A stretch of 64,000 bases of DNA, from assembly GCF_003752155.1 (NCBI RefSeq), contig NZ_RJVG01000012.1, positions 61,564 to 125,563 of the forward strand, given 5' to 3'. The stretch is from Mobilisporobacter senegalensis. Lineage in GTDB: Bacteria; Bacillota; Clostridia; Lachnospirales; Lachnospiraceae. Below the pieces are notes generated by a model. It was not told the origin of the DNA. It was given only the letters and a program-made list of their open reading frames with translations, and made no database searches. Numbering within the stretch: the stretch's first letter is position 1; each line of letters opens with the position of its first letter. A program made the translations under genes and the position numbers. Positions 25,100 through 33,896 of this stretch are shown here, piece after piece.

Positions 25100-25925
25100 A
25101 AATTTGAATCAGGCTGTCGCATCCATACAGATGCTCCAAAAATTTTATTCCATCCTCCGAATTCTGGACGGAAATACTAATGAGATATTATACAGCAGCG
25201 AGGATTCCAGGATACCCCATGAAACTCCTGCCTCTTTCTCCGGCTGTTATAATGTGGTGCTGTCTATCAGCGAAAATGACCATTTGATAAATGTTACCAT
25301 CACCATACCAATATCAATTGGTAATCATTCCTGCTATCTGGAATTGATACAATATATAAAAAGACATGAAAATATAACCTCTCCCATATTTACGAAACAG
25401 GAAGTTATACTTAATCATATTCAGAAATTGGCTATGACAGATTCTCTGACCAATCTCTATAACCGCAGATATATTGATAAACAGTTTCCAGTGGATTTAG
25501 CCCGGACTTTCCAAAATAACGAACCCGTCTCTGTCATTTATGCAGATATTGATTATTTCAAAAGAATCAATGATAAATACGGGCATATTGCAGGTGATTA
25601 TGTATTAAAAGAAATCGCCGGAATATTCCGCCACCATCTCGGTGAAAAAAGTGGATGGATCGCAAGATACGGAGGAGATGAAATTTTTATCTGTCTTCCT
25701 AAAACCAACAAAGCTGCTGCCGTCAGAATTGCCAATCGAATCCGTAGTGGGATAGAAGCCCAGAGTTTTTATATAAAATCCCAGTATCTGAAAATAACTT
25801 GCAGTTTTGGTGTAGCTACACTCTATAAAAGAAACGGTATCAATACGGTTAATAAAGCCCTGGAATTGGTGGACAAAAAGTTATACCAGGCAAAAAAGAA
25901 AGGCCGGAACAGAGTCATTGTATAG
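25089..25925 (+). CDS. GGDEF diguanylate cyclase
   Basis: A 278-residue cytoplasmic enzyme. The N-terminal about 110 residues form an unassigned sensory domain with a beta-rich pattern. From about residue 115 a GGDEF domain follows (MTDSLTNLYNRRYID, YADIDYFKRINDKYGH, RYGGDEIFICLP near residue 195). The active-site variant GGDEI retains the catalytic residues. I see no RxxD inhibitory site five residues upstream. It probably makes c-di-GMP and is co-translated with the pseudo-receiver. Its 3' end overlaps the convergent HD-GYP gene by 11 nt. Confidence 0.88.
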   Translation: MNFENLNQAVASIQMLQKFYSILRILDGNTNEILYSSEDSRIPHETPASFSGCYNVVLSISENDHLINVTITIPISIGNHSCYLELIQYIKRHENITSPIFTKQEVILNHIQKLAMTDSLTNLYNRRYIDKQFPVDLARTFQNNEPVSVIYADIDYFKRINDKYGHIAGDYVLKEIAGIFRHHLGEKSGWIARYGGDEIFICLPKTNKAAAVRIANRIRSGIEAQSFYIKSQYLKITCSFGVATLYKRNGINTVNKALELVDKKLYQAKKKGRNRVIV

Positions 25926-27231
25926 ATCCAGCAGTCAAATTTATTGTATATTGCCCAAAGCATTCATCAATATCATAGACTATTCTTTCATCTAATTTTC
26001 CATCTGCTGCCATTTTATAAAGAATCTTCATCGCCTTTTTATGGGGCATGCCATTTTTGTAAGACCGTGCCTCGACTAAGGCCTGATATATGTCAAGACA
26101 TGCCATCAGTCTTTCATTGTGTCCCAGTTCTTCTACTGTTTTTCCAAAAGGATAACCGCTGCCATCCAGCTTTTCATGGTGCATTGAAGCCCAGGAAGTA
26201 ATATCTTCCAGCCCTTCAATGGAATGAAGTATCTGATAGGTAGCATATGCATGATTCTGGACGTGAAGATATTCTTCTTCCGTTAGTTTACCCGGCTTTT
26301 CTAAAATATCCGTATCCACGATAAGTTTTCCAATATCATGAAGAGCACCGGCAAAATACAATTTTGCCTGTTCTTCTTTGCCATATCCATAAAATCTTCC
26401 CATTTTTTTTGCCTTTCTGGCAATCTCAAGAGAATGCTTTGACGTAAGCCTGGATTTATAATCTGTAATTTTTGCAAAAATAGTTGACAATCCGATCAAT
26501 TCTTTATCGGTGTATTTTATCTTTATGACCGGCAGGCAATTATGTAAAAGAGGCTCAATATTTTCTCCTTGCAGTTGCTGCATTTTCTCCAGGGGAAAAG
26601 CCCCTATAAATGCTTTTGCGACTATCTCGTCAAATAAAATTCCTATGTTCTTTGTAAGATAATTACATACTTTTTCATATTTTAAACGTGAAACACTGTT
26701 CAAATCAAATTCCACATCAATATTATCTGCCAGGTGGATTAATCTGGCAAGCAAAGGTGTCTGCTCTGTTATTCTGCCGAACGGACCATTTCCATCTGCC
26801 CTTTCATGGTGATAAAGAATTACATCTTTCACCTGAGAGTAAAACGGCATTTGTGAAATATTATCTTCCCCCATACTGCAATGTGCACCTAACGTAATTT
26901 GCTCTTTATATGATACAACATCTGTACCATTTAAATATTCAGACTGAATATATTCCGTCAAAGCATTATCGTGAAGAACCGCACAAGCCGCCAGGTTTAA
27001 AAGTTCCTGCTCATTCAGTCCCAGAACACGTCCTGTCTGAACGGACAGATATGCAACTCTTTTTGCGTGATATATTGTTGCACCTATCAATTCATGTTCT
27101 ACACAGTCCAATGCATAAGAAACGGCATAGAGTAAATCATTTAAACAAATTTCCATTGATTTTTTCTTTCGTGCTTTTTGAATCATCTTAACCATCCTTA
27201 AGTAATAAATATCATTATATATCCCAGTCAT
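25915..27231 (-). CDS. HD-GYP c-di-GMP phosphodiesterase with a second, degenerate HD domain
   Basis: A 438-residue protein. The C-terminal half is a full HD-GYP domain: HSLEIARKAKK, HDIGKLIVDTDIL, HHEKLDGSGYP. The N-terminal half repeats the fold with weakened motifs (HAKRVAYLS, VLHDNALTEYI, and HHERADGNGPFG in place of HHExxDGxGYP), so it may be a regulatory or pseudo-HD domain. It would hydrolyse c-di-GMP, opposing the convergent diguanylate cyclase. Start choice is uncertain among ATGs at 27231, 27195 and 27186; each has partial ribosome binding site support. Confidence 0.85.
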   Translation of the reverse strand: MTGIYNDIYYLRMVKMIQKARKKKSMEICLNDLLYAVSYALDCVEHELIGATIYHAKRVAYLSVQTGRVLGLNEQELLNLAACAVLHDNALTEYIQSEYLNGTDVVSYKEQITLGAHCSMGEDNISQMPFYSQVKDVILYHHERADGNGPFGRITEQTPLLARLIHLADNIDVEFDLNSVSRLKYEKVCNYLTKNIGILFDEIVAKAFIGAFPLEKMQQLQGENIEPLLHNCLPVIKIKYTDKELIGLSTIFAKITDYKSRLTSKHSLEIARKAKKMGRFYGYGKEEQAKLYFAGALHDIGKLIVDTDILEKPGKLTEEEYLHVQNHAYATYQILHSIEGLEDITSWASMHHEKLDGSGYPFGKTVEELGHNERLMACLDIYQALVEARSYKNGMPHKKAMKILYKMAADGKLDERIVYDIDECFGQYTINLTAGSIQ

Positions 27232-27350
27232 CCTGCTCCTGAATAACCCGATACAACTTTAAATCCATCTATTCCCCCATTAAATCATACATTTAATGAT
27301 TTATCAAGAAACAGATAATTACAAATGGCTGTCCTCTTTATCTTTGAATT

Positions 27351-27553
27351 AAAAAAGGGGCTTTTGCAAAATATATTTTTCTGGAATTTAGAAGAACTTT
27401 ATATTTCTCGAAATTTGTGCTCCATCGCGCGAAAGACAGCGGCATTCTCCATCTTGCCGCTTTTCGCACATACATCGCACAAATTATCTATGAAATATAA
27501 AGTTTCTTCTTATATACAGAGAATCTTATATTTTTGCAAAAGCCTCTTCTTTA
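27351..27553. repeat. Long imperfect inverted repeat, about 200 bp
   Basis: Two arms of about 95 nt meet at a 10-nt loop (27445-27454). Matching blocks from outside in are GGCTTTTGCAAAA-TATA, AGAAGAA-CTTTATATTTC, AATTTGTGC, G-GCGAAA and AGCGGCA/TGCCGCT. It fills the 342-base gap between the HD-GYP start and the ABC permease end. Read on the minus strand the outer stem ends in CCCCTTTTTT, so it can also terminate the permease mRNA. It is far larger than a terminator needs to be, and fits a MITE or structured RNA. Confidence 0.65.
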
Positions 27554-27573
27554 CTTTATTAAACTATCTAAAT

Positions 27574-29817
27574 TTATTCCGTACCAACTTTTAAAGCCTC
27601 GCTTGGAGTGACTCCGTTCACTTTCTTTGCGCACATCAGCTTACTAAGCTGATAGGTCAGCATAATGACCACAAAACAGAGAACTACATAAAATGGACTG
27701 ATCACCGTCGGCAGTACCAGATTTATCGTAGAACCAAGATAACCATACATTGCACCAAATGACACTGCCACAAAAGGAATGCTGATCAGATACCCGGCCA
27801 CGATGACAAAAGTTGAACTATTTAGTATCAGAGACCTGATTTCACTACGCTTGTAGCCAAATATCTTGAAAAGTGAGATAGTATTCTTATTCTCTTCAAT
27901 AATTAATGAGGTCACAAGATAAAGAATGATCAGAGCCACAACGCAGGAGATAATTGTCATCATCACTACCATGGAAACCATCGTCCCTAACATTTCATCC
28001 ATGGCATTTGGAATCTCACTTAACTTCTTTGTTCCTGAAAGCAGTTCATCGGAAATATCCAGCTTAATTGTACTCCATAATCCCATGTAGCTGTTCTCTG
28101 GAAGTTTCAGCTGTGCATTCAGTTTATCTATCGGCATAAAGATAAATTGTTCCATGGAAGAATCAGCAACCGCGTCAATATGAAAAGTGTATGCCTTCCC
28201 ATCCTCCTTGTTTATGAAACTTACGTCATCACCTGCTTTAATGCCTAACCGGTCTGCCAAAGGTTTTGTAATGTTGGTCCGGTCATTTGGAAGCAGATTT
28301 CCTTTGCTATCCTTAAGGGTCAGAATCGTAGAATCCGGCTCTACACCACTGATATAGAATTCAATTTTCTCATTATTTTCGGGATAGAACCTTCCAGCGC
28401 TGAAAACCTCTGCCCCTTTTGGCGCCTCACCATACTGTAGATCTTTGAAAGCGTATTCGTATTCAAACTGATAGGTGTCCGTGGTATTGAATGCATGATC
28501 AAAAGAACTCATGATCGTGAAGCCAAAGAGCATGAGGACAGATGCGCTGGTAACACCTAAGAAGAGAAACATAAGCCGTGAGATACTTCTAAGCTGCTCA
28601 CGAAGCTTGAATTTTGTACTGAATCTGAATCTTTCCAGCTTAAGTCCACGTTCTAAGAAATTAACCTTGGTTTTTTGCTTATCCCCCTTCATAAGCTCCG
28701 CTGGTGAACGTTTTAATTCTGAACGTATAACCAGATAACTGCTTAAACCTAAGAATAGTATAGGCATCATGATTCCCATAAAGACATTCAGGATATTTAA
28801 TTGAATTCCTGTGACAGGGATATTGTAATAAGAAACCATAGCCATAACCGATGGTGGGATGGACGGCAGCGCCAGCATACTTCCTGTCACTCCCCCTGTA
28901 ATAGCAAGCAGCAAAGGAATAGCCATATACTGTCCCATTAACTCACGCCGGCGATATCCCTGGGCGTAAAGTGTCCCAATAATCACTGATTCATGACGTA
29001 TCATGCGCCATATCATAATACCGACAATAAAACAGCACAGAAGGAACATTGCGGCTGGCAGCGGTATGCTCATAGTTTTCAGACCGGTTATGGAAGCCCA
29101 GGGCATTCTTGCACGTTTGTTGCTCATAATATCAACCCACTCCGATTCTGTTATCCCTTCTTCATGTAAATCCTTACGAAATTGTGCCGCCTGTTTATTA
29201 AGGCTCTGGGTTCTATCATTAAATTTCACGGAATAAATAACGGAAGCATTATCTATATCCTGAAAATCTTCAGAGCTTATAACACCAACTCCAAAATTAT
29301 CGGGAGATACCATGATATCATTTACATTTTTTAATGGATATATATAATGGGGCAGAGATACAAGGCCCACAATCTGAAAAGTTTTACCTGCCCCACTGAT
29401 ACTGCTTCCTACTTTGTAACCATTCGCTTTGGCAAAGGCAGGATCCAGTAATATTTCCCCCCGTTGAGAAAGATTTCTCCCCTCTATGACAGAAGGAATA
29501 TTGATCTTTTCTGTTTTACCAAGGAGCCTCAAAGTAAGTGAATCATTTAATACAGCATCAAAGCTTTTTGATCCTTCGATGATTGCATTTGCCTCTTTCT
29601 CTAATTCCGGAATATTGGTAATATTCTTATCCCCTTTAAAAGAAAGATCTTCCTGTATATTCCCCTCTGTAAAGGTGGTAATCAACCTATCGAGATTTTG
29701 AGAAATTCCCACAGCTGCAATAAAGGTATAACTTCCAAGGATGATCAGTATAAGAATCCCAATGTACCGTAGTTTATTTTCCTTTAATATCCGCCAAACT
29801 CTTTTATTTAAAGCCAT
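27574..29817 (-). CDS. FtsX-type ABC transporter permease
   Basis: A 747-residue permease: N-terminal membrane helix, a large MacB_PCD-like extracytoplasmic domain, three helices near residues 250-365, a second external domain, and a C-terminal FtsX triplet (about 620-745) ending LSKLMCAKKVNGVTPSEALKVG. This single-chain duplicated layout is typical of clostridial peptide or drug exporters. Its ATG overlaps the stop of the ATPase gene (TAATG), so the two are coupled. Probably an antimicrobial-peptide or lipid exporter under the TetR regulator. Substrate unknown. Confidence 0.88.
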   Translation of the reverse strand: MALNKRVWRILKENKLRYIGILILIILGSYTFIAAVGISQNLDRLITTFTEGNIQEDLSFKGDKNITNIPELEKEANAIIEGSKSFDAVLNDSLTLRLLGKTEKINIPSVIEGRNLSQRGEILLDPAFAKANGYKVGSSISGAGKTFQIVGLVSLPHYIYPLKNVNDIMVSPDNFGVGVISSEDFQDIDNASVIYSVKFNDRTQSLNKQAAQFRKDLHEEGITESEWVDIMSNKRARMPWASITGLKTMSIPLPAAMFLLCCFIVGIMIWRMIRHESVIIGTLYAQGYRRRELMGQYMAIPLLLAITGGVTGSMLALPSIPPSVMAMVSYYNIPVTGIQLNILNVFMGIMMPILFLGLSSYLVIRSELKRSPAELMKGDKQKTKVNFLERGLKLERFRFSTKFKLREQLRSISRLMFLFLGVTSASVLMLFGFTIMSSFDHAFNTTDTYQFEYEYAFKDLQYGEAPKGAEVFSAGRFYPENNEKIEFYISGVEPDSTILTLKDSKGNLLPNDRTNITKPLADRLGIKAGDDVSFINKEDGKAYTFHIDAVADSSMEQFIFMPIDKLNAQLKLPENSYMGLWSTIKLDISDELLSGTKKLSEIPNAMDEMLGTMVSMVVMMTIISCVVALIILYLVTSLIIEENKNTISLFKIFGYKRSEIRSLILNSSTFVIVAGYLISIPFVAVSFGAMYGYLGSTINLVLPTVISPFYVVLCFVVIMLTYQLSKLMCAKKVNGVTPSEALKVGTE

Positions 29818-30515
29818 TACCACTCAATCCTTTCCGCTGGAACTATAGTTTGATTCATCGTTTCTTCCACAATCTGCCCGCTCCTGAGTTTGAAGACCCT
29901 GTTTGCCATAGCTCCAATAGCTCCATTATGGGTTATCATCAAAATGGTTGTTCCATATTTTTTATTCACCTGCTGCAAGAGCTTAAGTATGCTTCTGGAA
30001 GTCTGAAAATCAAGTGCACCCGTTGGTTCATCGCAAAGTAACAATTTAGGATTCTTAACGATTGCTCTGGCAATAGATACTCTTTGCTGCTCGCCTCCGC
30101 TTAATTCTCTTGGAAAACGATTCTTTTTATCAAGAAGCCCTACCGCTTCTAATACTTCATCGATTTTAAGGGGCGACTTGCTGATATTAGAACAAACTTC
30201 AATATTTTCAGAAACCGTCAAATTGGGAACAAGATTGTAAAATTGAAATATGAAACCAACACTTTCCCGACGGTATTCGGTCAATTGATCGTCACTAAGC
30301 CGGGTTATTTCAATCCCATCAATAGATACGCTGCCCCCGTCCGCCCGGTCCACTCCTCCGATGATATTCATTAATGTGGACTTGCCTGAACCTGAGGGCC
30401 CAAGGATAACACCAATCTCACCTTTATTAAGTTTTAGTTCAATTCCCTTTAATACTTCCGTTTTCACTTCGCCGGCACCATAACTTTTCTCCAGGTTTAA
30501 ACCTTCAATAAACAT
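29817..30515 (-). CDS. ABC transporter ATPase, LolD/MacB-like
   Basis: A 232-residue ATPase with Walker [11 protein letters not shown]-loop [12 protein letters not shown], signature [15 protein letters not shown], Walker [13 protein letters not shown] and THN switch. GAL-D after Walker B and the N-terminal [19 protein letters not shown] are typical of LolD/MacB/YknY ATPases that pair with FtsX permeases. It starts right after the TetR stop codon with an AGGAGG ribosome binding site and overlaps the permease by 1 nt. Confidence 0.92.
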   Translation of the reverse strand: MFIEGLNLEKSYGAGEVKTEVLKGIELKLNKGEIGVILGPSGSGKSTLMNIIGGVDRADGGSVSIDGIEITRLSDDQLTEYRRESVGFIFQFYNLVPNLTVSENIEVCSNISKSPLKIDEVLEAVGLLDKKNRFPRELSGGEQQRVSIARAIVKNPKLLLCDEPTGALDFQTSRSILKLLQQVNKKYGTTILMITHNGAIGAMANRVFKLRSGQIVEETMNQTIVPAERIEW

Positions 30516-31145
30516 TTATTTCTCCTCCTTTTTATAAAAACACCGTTTCAAAATATCAAAATATTCATCCCATTCTTTAAGCACTTCTCTGTCCATGACC
30601 TCAAAAGAATTTATTTTGCTTATTTGCTGCTGGGAGAAACTTAAAAATGTCCAGCTGATAATATCTTTCATTTTGTTAATATCCATATCATCACGGAATT
30701 TTGTCCAATCAATATTTTGGTATCCTTTTCCAAACCCTTCTTCTATTGCCAGCTTCCTTATTTTTTGGATTTCAGATTTTACATCCCTGCTATCCTCATT
30801 GGCGATTGTTTTAAGAAAATCAAATGCCTGGGGAAATCTTTTCATAATTTCAAATTTTATAAATCCTATTTCTTTCGTTCTGTTAAAATAATCTGTTTCA
30901 TTGAAATTTATCTCATCGTAAATTTTATTAATGATCTCAACTACATAATCAAGTAAAAATAAATACAATTCCTTCTTGTTGTTAAAATATTGAAATAATG
31001 ATCCTTTTGATATTTCAGCTTCCTTAATGATCTCATTTGTAGAAGCCTTTTCATAACCATTCTTTGTAAATTCTTTAAGAGCCGCGTTAATAATACGTTC
31101 CTGTTTCTCTTTCTCTAAATTAAAAAATTTCTGATAAATGACCAT
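30516..31145 (-). CDS. TetR-family repressor of the ABC exporter operon
   Basis: A 209-residue TetR protein: HTH with KASTNEIIKEAEISKGSLFQYFNNKKELYLFLLDYV, then a helical ligand domain. It is the first gene of the operon TetR-ATPase-permease and its promoter carries two palindromic operators, so autoregulation and drug induction are likely. The ATG at 31145 is preceded by GAGGTG. Confidence 0.9.
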   Translation of the reverse strand: MVIYQKFFNLEKEKQERIINAALKEFTKNGYEKASTNEIIKEAEISKGSLFQYFNNKKELYLFLLDYVVEIINKIYDEINFNETDYFNRTKEIGFIKFEIMKRFPQAFDFLKTIANEDSRDVKSEIQKIRKLAIEEGFGKGYQNIDWTKFRDDMDINKMKDIISWTFLSFSQQQISKINSFEVMDREVLKEWDEYFDILKRCFYKKEEK

Positions 31146-31175
31146 TCACCTCTTCTCTATATGGAAACAAAACAA

Positions 31176-31225
31176 TGACCACCCTGGTCACTTGCTATTA
31201 TACTCCAAGTGACCAGGGTGGTCAA
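31176..31225 (-). promoter_or_regulatory. Consensus promoter with two TGACCA-N3-TGGTCA operators
   Basis: On the minus strand TTGACC (31220-31225), a 17-bp spacer and TATAAT (31197-31202) make a near-consensus promoter. TGACCA-CCC-TGGTCA lies within the -35/spacer (31210-31224) and TGACCA-GGG-TGGTCA just downstream of the -10 (31176-31190). With flanks, the two copies form a perfect 19-bp-arm inverted repeat around the -10. A TetR dimer pair would block the promoter. Confidence 0.8.
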
Positions 31226-31400
31226 TATATTTTTAATTATGAGCTGCGATCATAAACATCGGTGTTGATTTGTAAGTTTCTAATGCCCTGTGTAACATTT
31301 TTTTATTCAATTAATATATTAGGTTAATGAAACTTTCTTAGTGCCATCTAACTTATTACACTCTAAAATTAAAAAATAATCCAATATTAATAAGAATCAG

Positions 31401-31455
31401 TTGCACTTTTTATAATTTAGGCATATAATAAAATAAAATTAGGCTTACCTAAATT
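31401..31455 (+). promoter_or_regulatory. Promoter and DtxR-type operator of the metal regulator gene
   Basis: TTGCAC (31401-31406), a 17-bp spacer and TATAAT (31424-31429) form the promoter. TTAGG-CTTA-CCTAA (31439-31452, extended as AATTAGG/CCTAAATT) sits at the expected start site and resembles DtxR/MntR-family operators. Autoregulation by the encoded regulator is likely. Confidence 0.7.
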
Positions 31456-31467
31456 AGGAGGTATTAT

Positions 31468-32115
31468 ATGACACCAAACAAAGAAGATTATTTAAAAGAA
31501 CTATATAAACTGGGTGGTTCCAATCATCTGGTAAGTAATAAACAAATGGCACAGGTTCTGGGGATAACGCCCGCATCTGTAACTGAAATGCTGAATAAAT
31601 TAGGTAAGGAAGGACTACTTACCATTACACCTTACAAAGGATCCCAACTTACTAAGGAGGGACTAAAGATTGCATTTTCACTCTTGCGGGGACACCGCTT
31701 ATGGGAAGTTTTTTTCATTCGGCACTTAGGATACACCTGGAGCGAAGCACATGAAGATGCAGAACTCTTAGAACACATTTCCCCTGCCCGGCTTACAGAC
31801 CGCCTTGATCGGTTCTTAAATTACCCTGCTTACTGCCCTCATGGCAGTGTAATACCAAAATCGGACGGACAAATGGAAGAAGTTTCACTAATTTCCATTG
31901 CCGACTTGAAAGTTGGAGAAACTTCACAGATAAGACAGGTTCTTGAAGAAAAAGACTTCCTGGACTATTTACAGGATCAGGGAATTGAAATCGGGAGTCA
32001 GGTTACAGTAATTTCCATTGGGGCTTATGAAGGTCCCTTTACCCTATCTCTGGAAGAAAAAATAATTCAGATCAGTTACAAAGCTGCCTGTCAGATTTTT
32101 GTATCTGAAATTTAA
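31468..32115 (+). CDS. DtxR/MntR-family metal-dependent regulator
   Basis: A 215-residue regulator: winged HTH (MAQVLGITPASVTEMLNKLGKEGLLTITPYKG), a metal-binding/dimerisation domain (GHRLWEVFFIRHLGYTWSEAHEDAELLEHI), and a FeoA/SH3-like C-terminal domain (LKVGETSQIRQV onward, to about residue 210). The presence of the SH3-like domain favours the IdeR/DtxR long form. It heads a four-gene ABC importer cluster, so Mn(II) or Fe(II) repression of uptake is expected. Strong AGGAGG ribosome binding site. Confidence 0.9.
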   Translation: MTPNKEDYLKELYKLGGSNHLVSNKQMAQVLGITPASVTEMLNKLGKEGLLTITPYKGSQLTKEGLKIAFSLLRGHRLWEVFFIRHLGYTWSEAHEDAELLEHISPARLTDRLDRFLNYPAYCPHGSVIPKSDGQMEEVSLISIADLKVGETSQIRQVLEEKDFLDYLQDQGIEIGSQVTVISIGAYEGPFTLSLEEKIIQISYKAACQIFVSEI

Positions 32116-32152
32116 CATTATAATTTTAATATTAAATGAATGGAGGTTTTTT

Positions 32153-33085
32153 ATGTTTAGAAAATTTATAAATTTAATTGGTTTAGGTTTGATTCTGTCC
32201 TTAATTTTAACGGGCTGCCAGAATGCAGTTTCTGTAAAGGATTCCGACACCTTAAATATTGTAGCGACTACCACCATGCTGGCAGACCTGGCTGAAGTTA
32301 TCGGTCAGGAACATGTTGCAGTGAACGGTCTTATGGGACCGGGAATCGATCCCCATCTTTACCAGGCAAGTGCCGGGGATGTTACACGTATGCAGGAAGC
32401 TGACATTGTAGTTTATAACGGCCTGCATCTTGAAGGCAAAATGGGTGAAATTTTTGAATCCCTCACAGACCGTGGAAGTACCGTTATATGTATAGAAGAT
32501 GGGATTCAGGAAGAAGATCTGTTATCCTGGGCAGAGGATACCTCTGTACACGACCCTCATATCTGGTTCGATGTTTCTCTTTGGAAAGATGCTGCACAGA
32601 TCGTGGCGGATAAATTATCGGAAGCCGATCCCGGCCATGAGAAGGATTATGCAGAGAACCTGAAATCATATCTCATAGAATTAGATGATTTAGATGCATA
32701 TATGAAAAACAGAGTGTCAGAACTTCCAAAAGAACAAAGGATTTTAATCACAGCTCATGATGCTTTTAGTTATTTTGGCAGAGCTTATGGCTTTGAAGTA
32801 AGAGGATTACAGGGTATCAGTACTGATGCAGAGGCTGGAACCGGGGATGTCAGTAATTTAGCCAGTTTCATTACGGAAAAGAAAATAAAAGCTATTTTCG
32901 TAGAATCCTCTGTGCCTCCAAAAACTATAGAGGCTCTACAGGCTGCAGTAAAAGCCAATGGATTTGATGTAGCTATAGGCGGGCAGCTTTATTCTGACTC
33001 TTTAGGCAGTGAAGACTCTGACGCTAATACTTATATCCTGACCGTAAAATCCAATATTGATACAATTGTGGACGCTTTAAAATAG
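32153..33085 (+). CDS. Mn/Fe ABC transporter substrate-binding lipoprotein
   Basis: A 310-residue cluster A-I lipoprotein with signal peptide and lipobox LTGCQNA. Metal-ligand segments: GIDPHLYQAS, DPHIWFDVS, TAHDAFSYFGRAYG and the C-terminal GGQLYSDSLG. The acidic residue in GIDPHLY and absence of a long His-rich loop favour Mn/Fe (TroA/PsaA/MntA) over zinc. GGAGG gives the start at 32153; the open frame from 32099 overlaps the regulator gene. It is the second gene of the cluster. Confidence 0.9.
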   Translation: MFRKFINLIGLGLILSLILTGCQNAVSVKDSDTLNIVATTTMLADLAEVIGQEHVAVNGLMGPGIDPHLYQASAGDVTRMQEADIVVYNGLHLEGKMGEIFESLTDRGSTVICIEDGIQEEDLLSWAEDTSVHDPHIWFDVSLWKDAAQIVADKLSEADPGHEKDYAENLKSYLIELDDLDAYMKNRVSELPKEQRILITAHDAFSYFGRAYGFEVRGLQGISTDAEAGTGDVSNLASFITEKKIKAIFVESSVPPKTIEALQAAVKANGFDVAIGGQLYSDSLGSEDSDANTYILTVKSNIDTIVDALK

Positions 33086-33121
33086 CAGTCCGTTTGAATA
33101 TATAAAAAGGAGGTGTTTTTT

Positions 33122-33880
33122 ATGGAATTAAAGAGAGTAGATTATGCAGTTCAAATAGAAGATTTAACTGTCGCTTATGACCTAAAACCTGTATTGTGGG
33201 ATATTGATCTAAATATTCCCCAGGGTAAGCTGATGGCAGTCATCGGTCCGAATGGAGCAGGTAAAACTACTTTAATAAAAGCCATGCTTGGACTTTTAGT
33301 CCCGGTTTCAGGAACAGTCCGTTTTTTTCATGAGGCGGATAACAGTCTCCGTAAACTGAAAAATAAAGTTGCCTATGTTCCTCAAAGTGGAAGTGTGGAC
33401 TGGGATTTCCCCGCAACTGTACTGGATATTGTACTTATGGGCTGTTATGGAAAACTGGGATTCATAAAACGTCCCGGTAAAAAAGATAAGGATAATGCTA
33501 TGGAAAACTTGAAAAAAGTTGGTATGGAAGATTATGCTCTCCGTCAAATCAGCCAGTTATCCGGCGGACAGCAGCAAAGAGTTTTTTTAGCGAGAGCCTT
33601 AATGCAGACAGCAGATATTTACTTTATGGATGAACCATTTAAAGGAGTTGATGTCCAGACGGAAAAAGCAATTATTGCATTGCTGAAAGAATTAAAGGAA
33701 TCAGGAAAAACCGTAGTGGTGGTACACCATGACTTACAGACTGTATCTGAGTATTTCGACTGGGTTACCCTGATTAATATAAAAGTAATCGCAAGCGGTC
33801 CGGTAGAAGAAGTTTTTCATGAGCAGAATTTAAAGAAAGCTTATCACAGCACCGGTAATCTATTAAAAAGTGCAGTTTAA
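33122..33880 (+). CDS. Mn/Fe ABC transporter ATPase
   Basis: A 252-residue ATPase: Walker A GPNGAGKTT, Q-loop PQSGSVDWDFP, signature LSGGQQQRVFLARAL, Walker B IYFMDEPFKGVD, HHD switch. The QSGSVDWDFP segment and EPFKGVD are typical of MntB/TroB/SitB. AGGAGG points to the ATG at 33122 rather than the GTG at 33113. Same operon as its neighbours. Confidence 0.92.
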   Translation: MELKRVDYAVQIEDLTVAYDLKPVLWDIDLNIPQGKLMAVIGPNGAGKTTLIKAMLGLLVPVSGTVRFFHEADNSLRKLKNKVAYVPQSGSVDWDFPATVLDIVLMGCYGKLGFIKRPGKKDKDNAMENLKKVGMEDYALRQISQLSGGQQQRVFLARALMQTADIYFMDEPFKGVDVQTEKAIIALLKELKESGKTVVVVHHDLQTVSEYFDWVTLINIKVIASGPVEEVFHEQNLKKAYHSTGNLLKSAV

Positions 33881-33896
33881 GAAAGGAGGATTTTTT

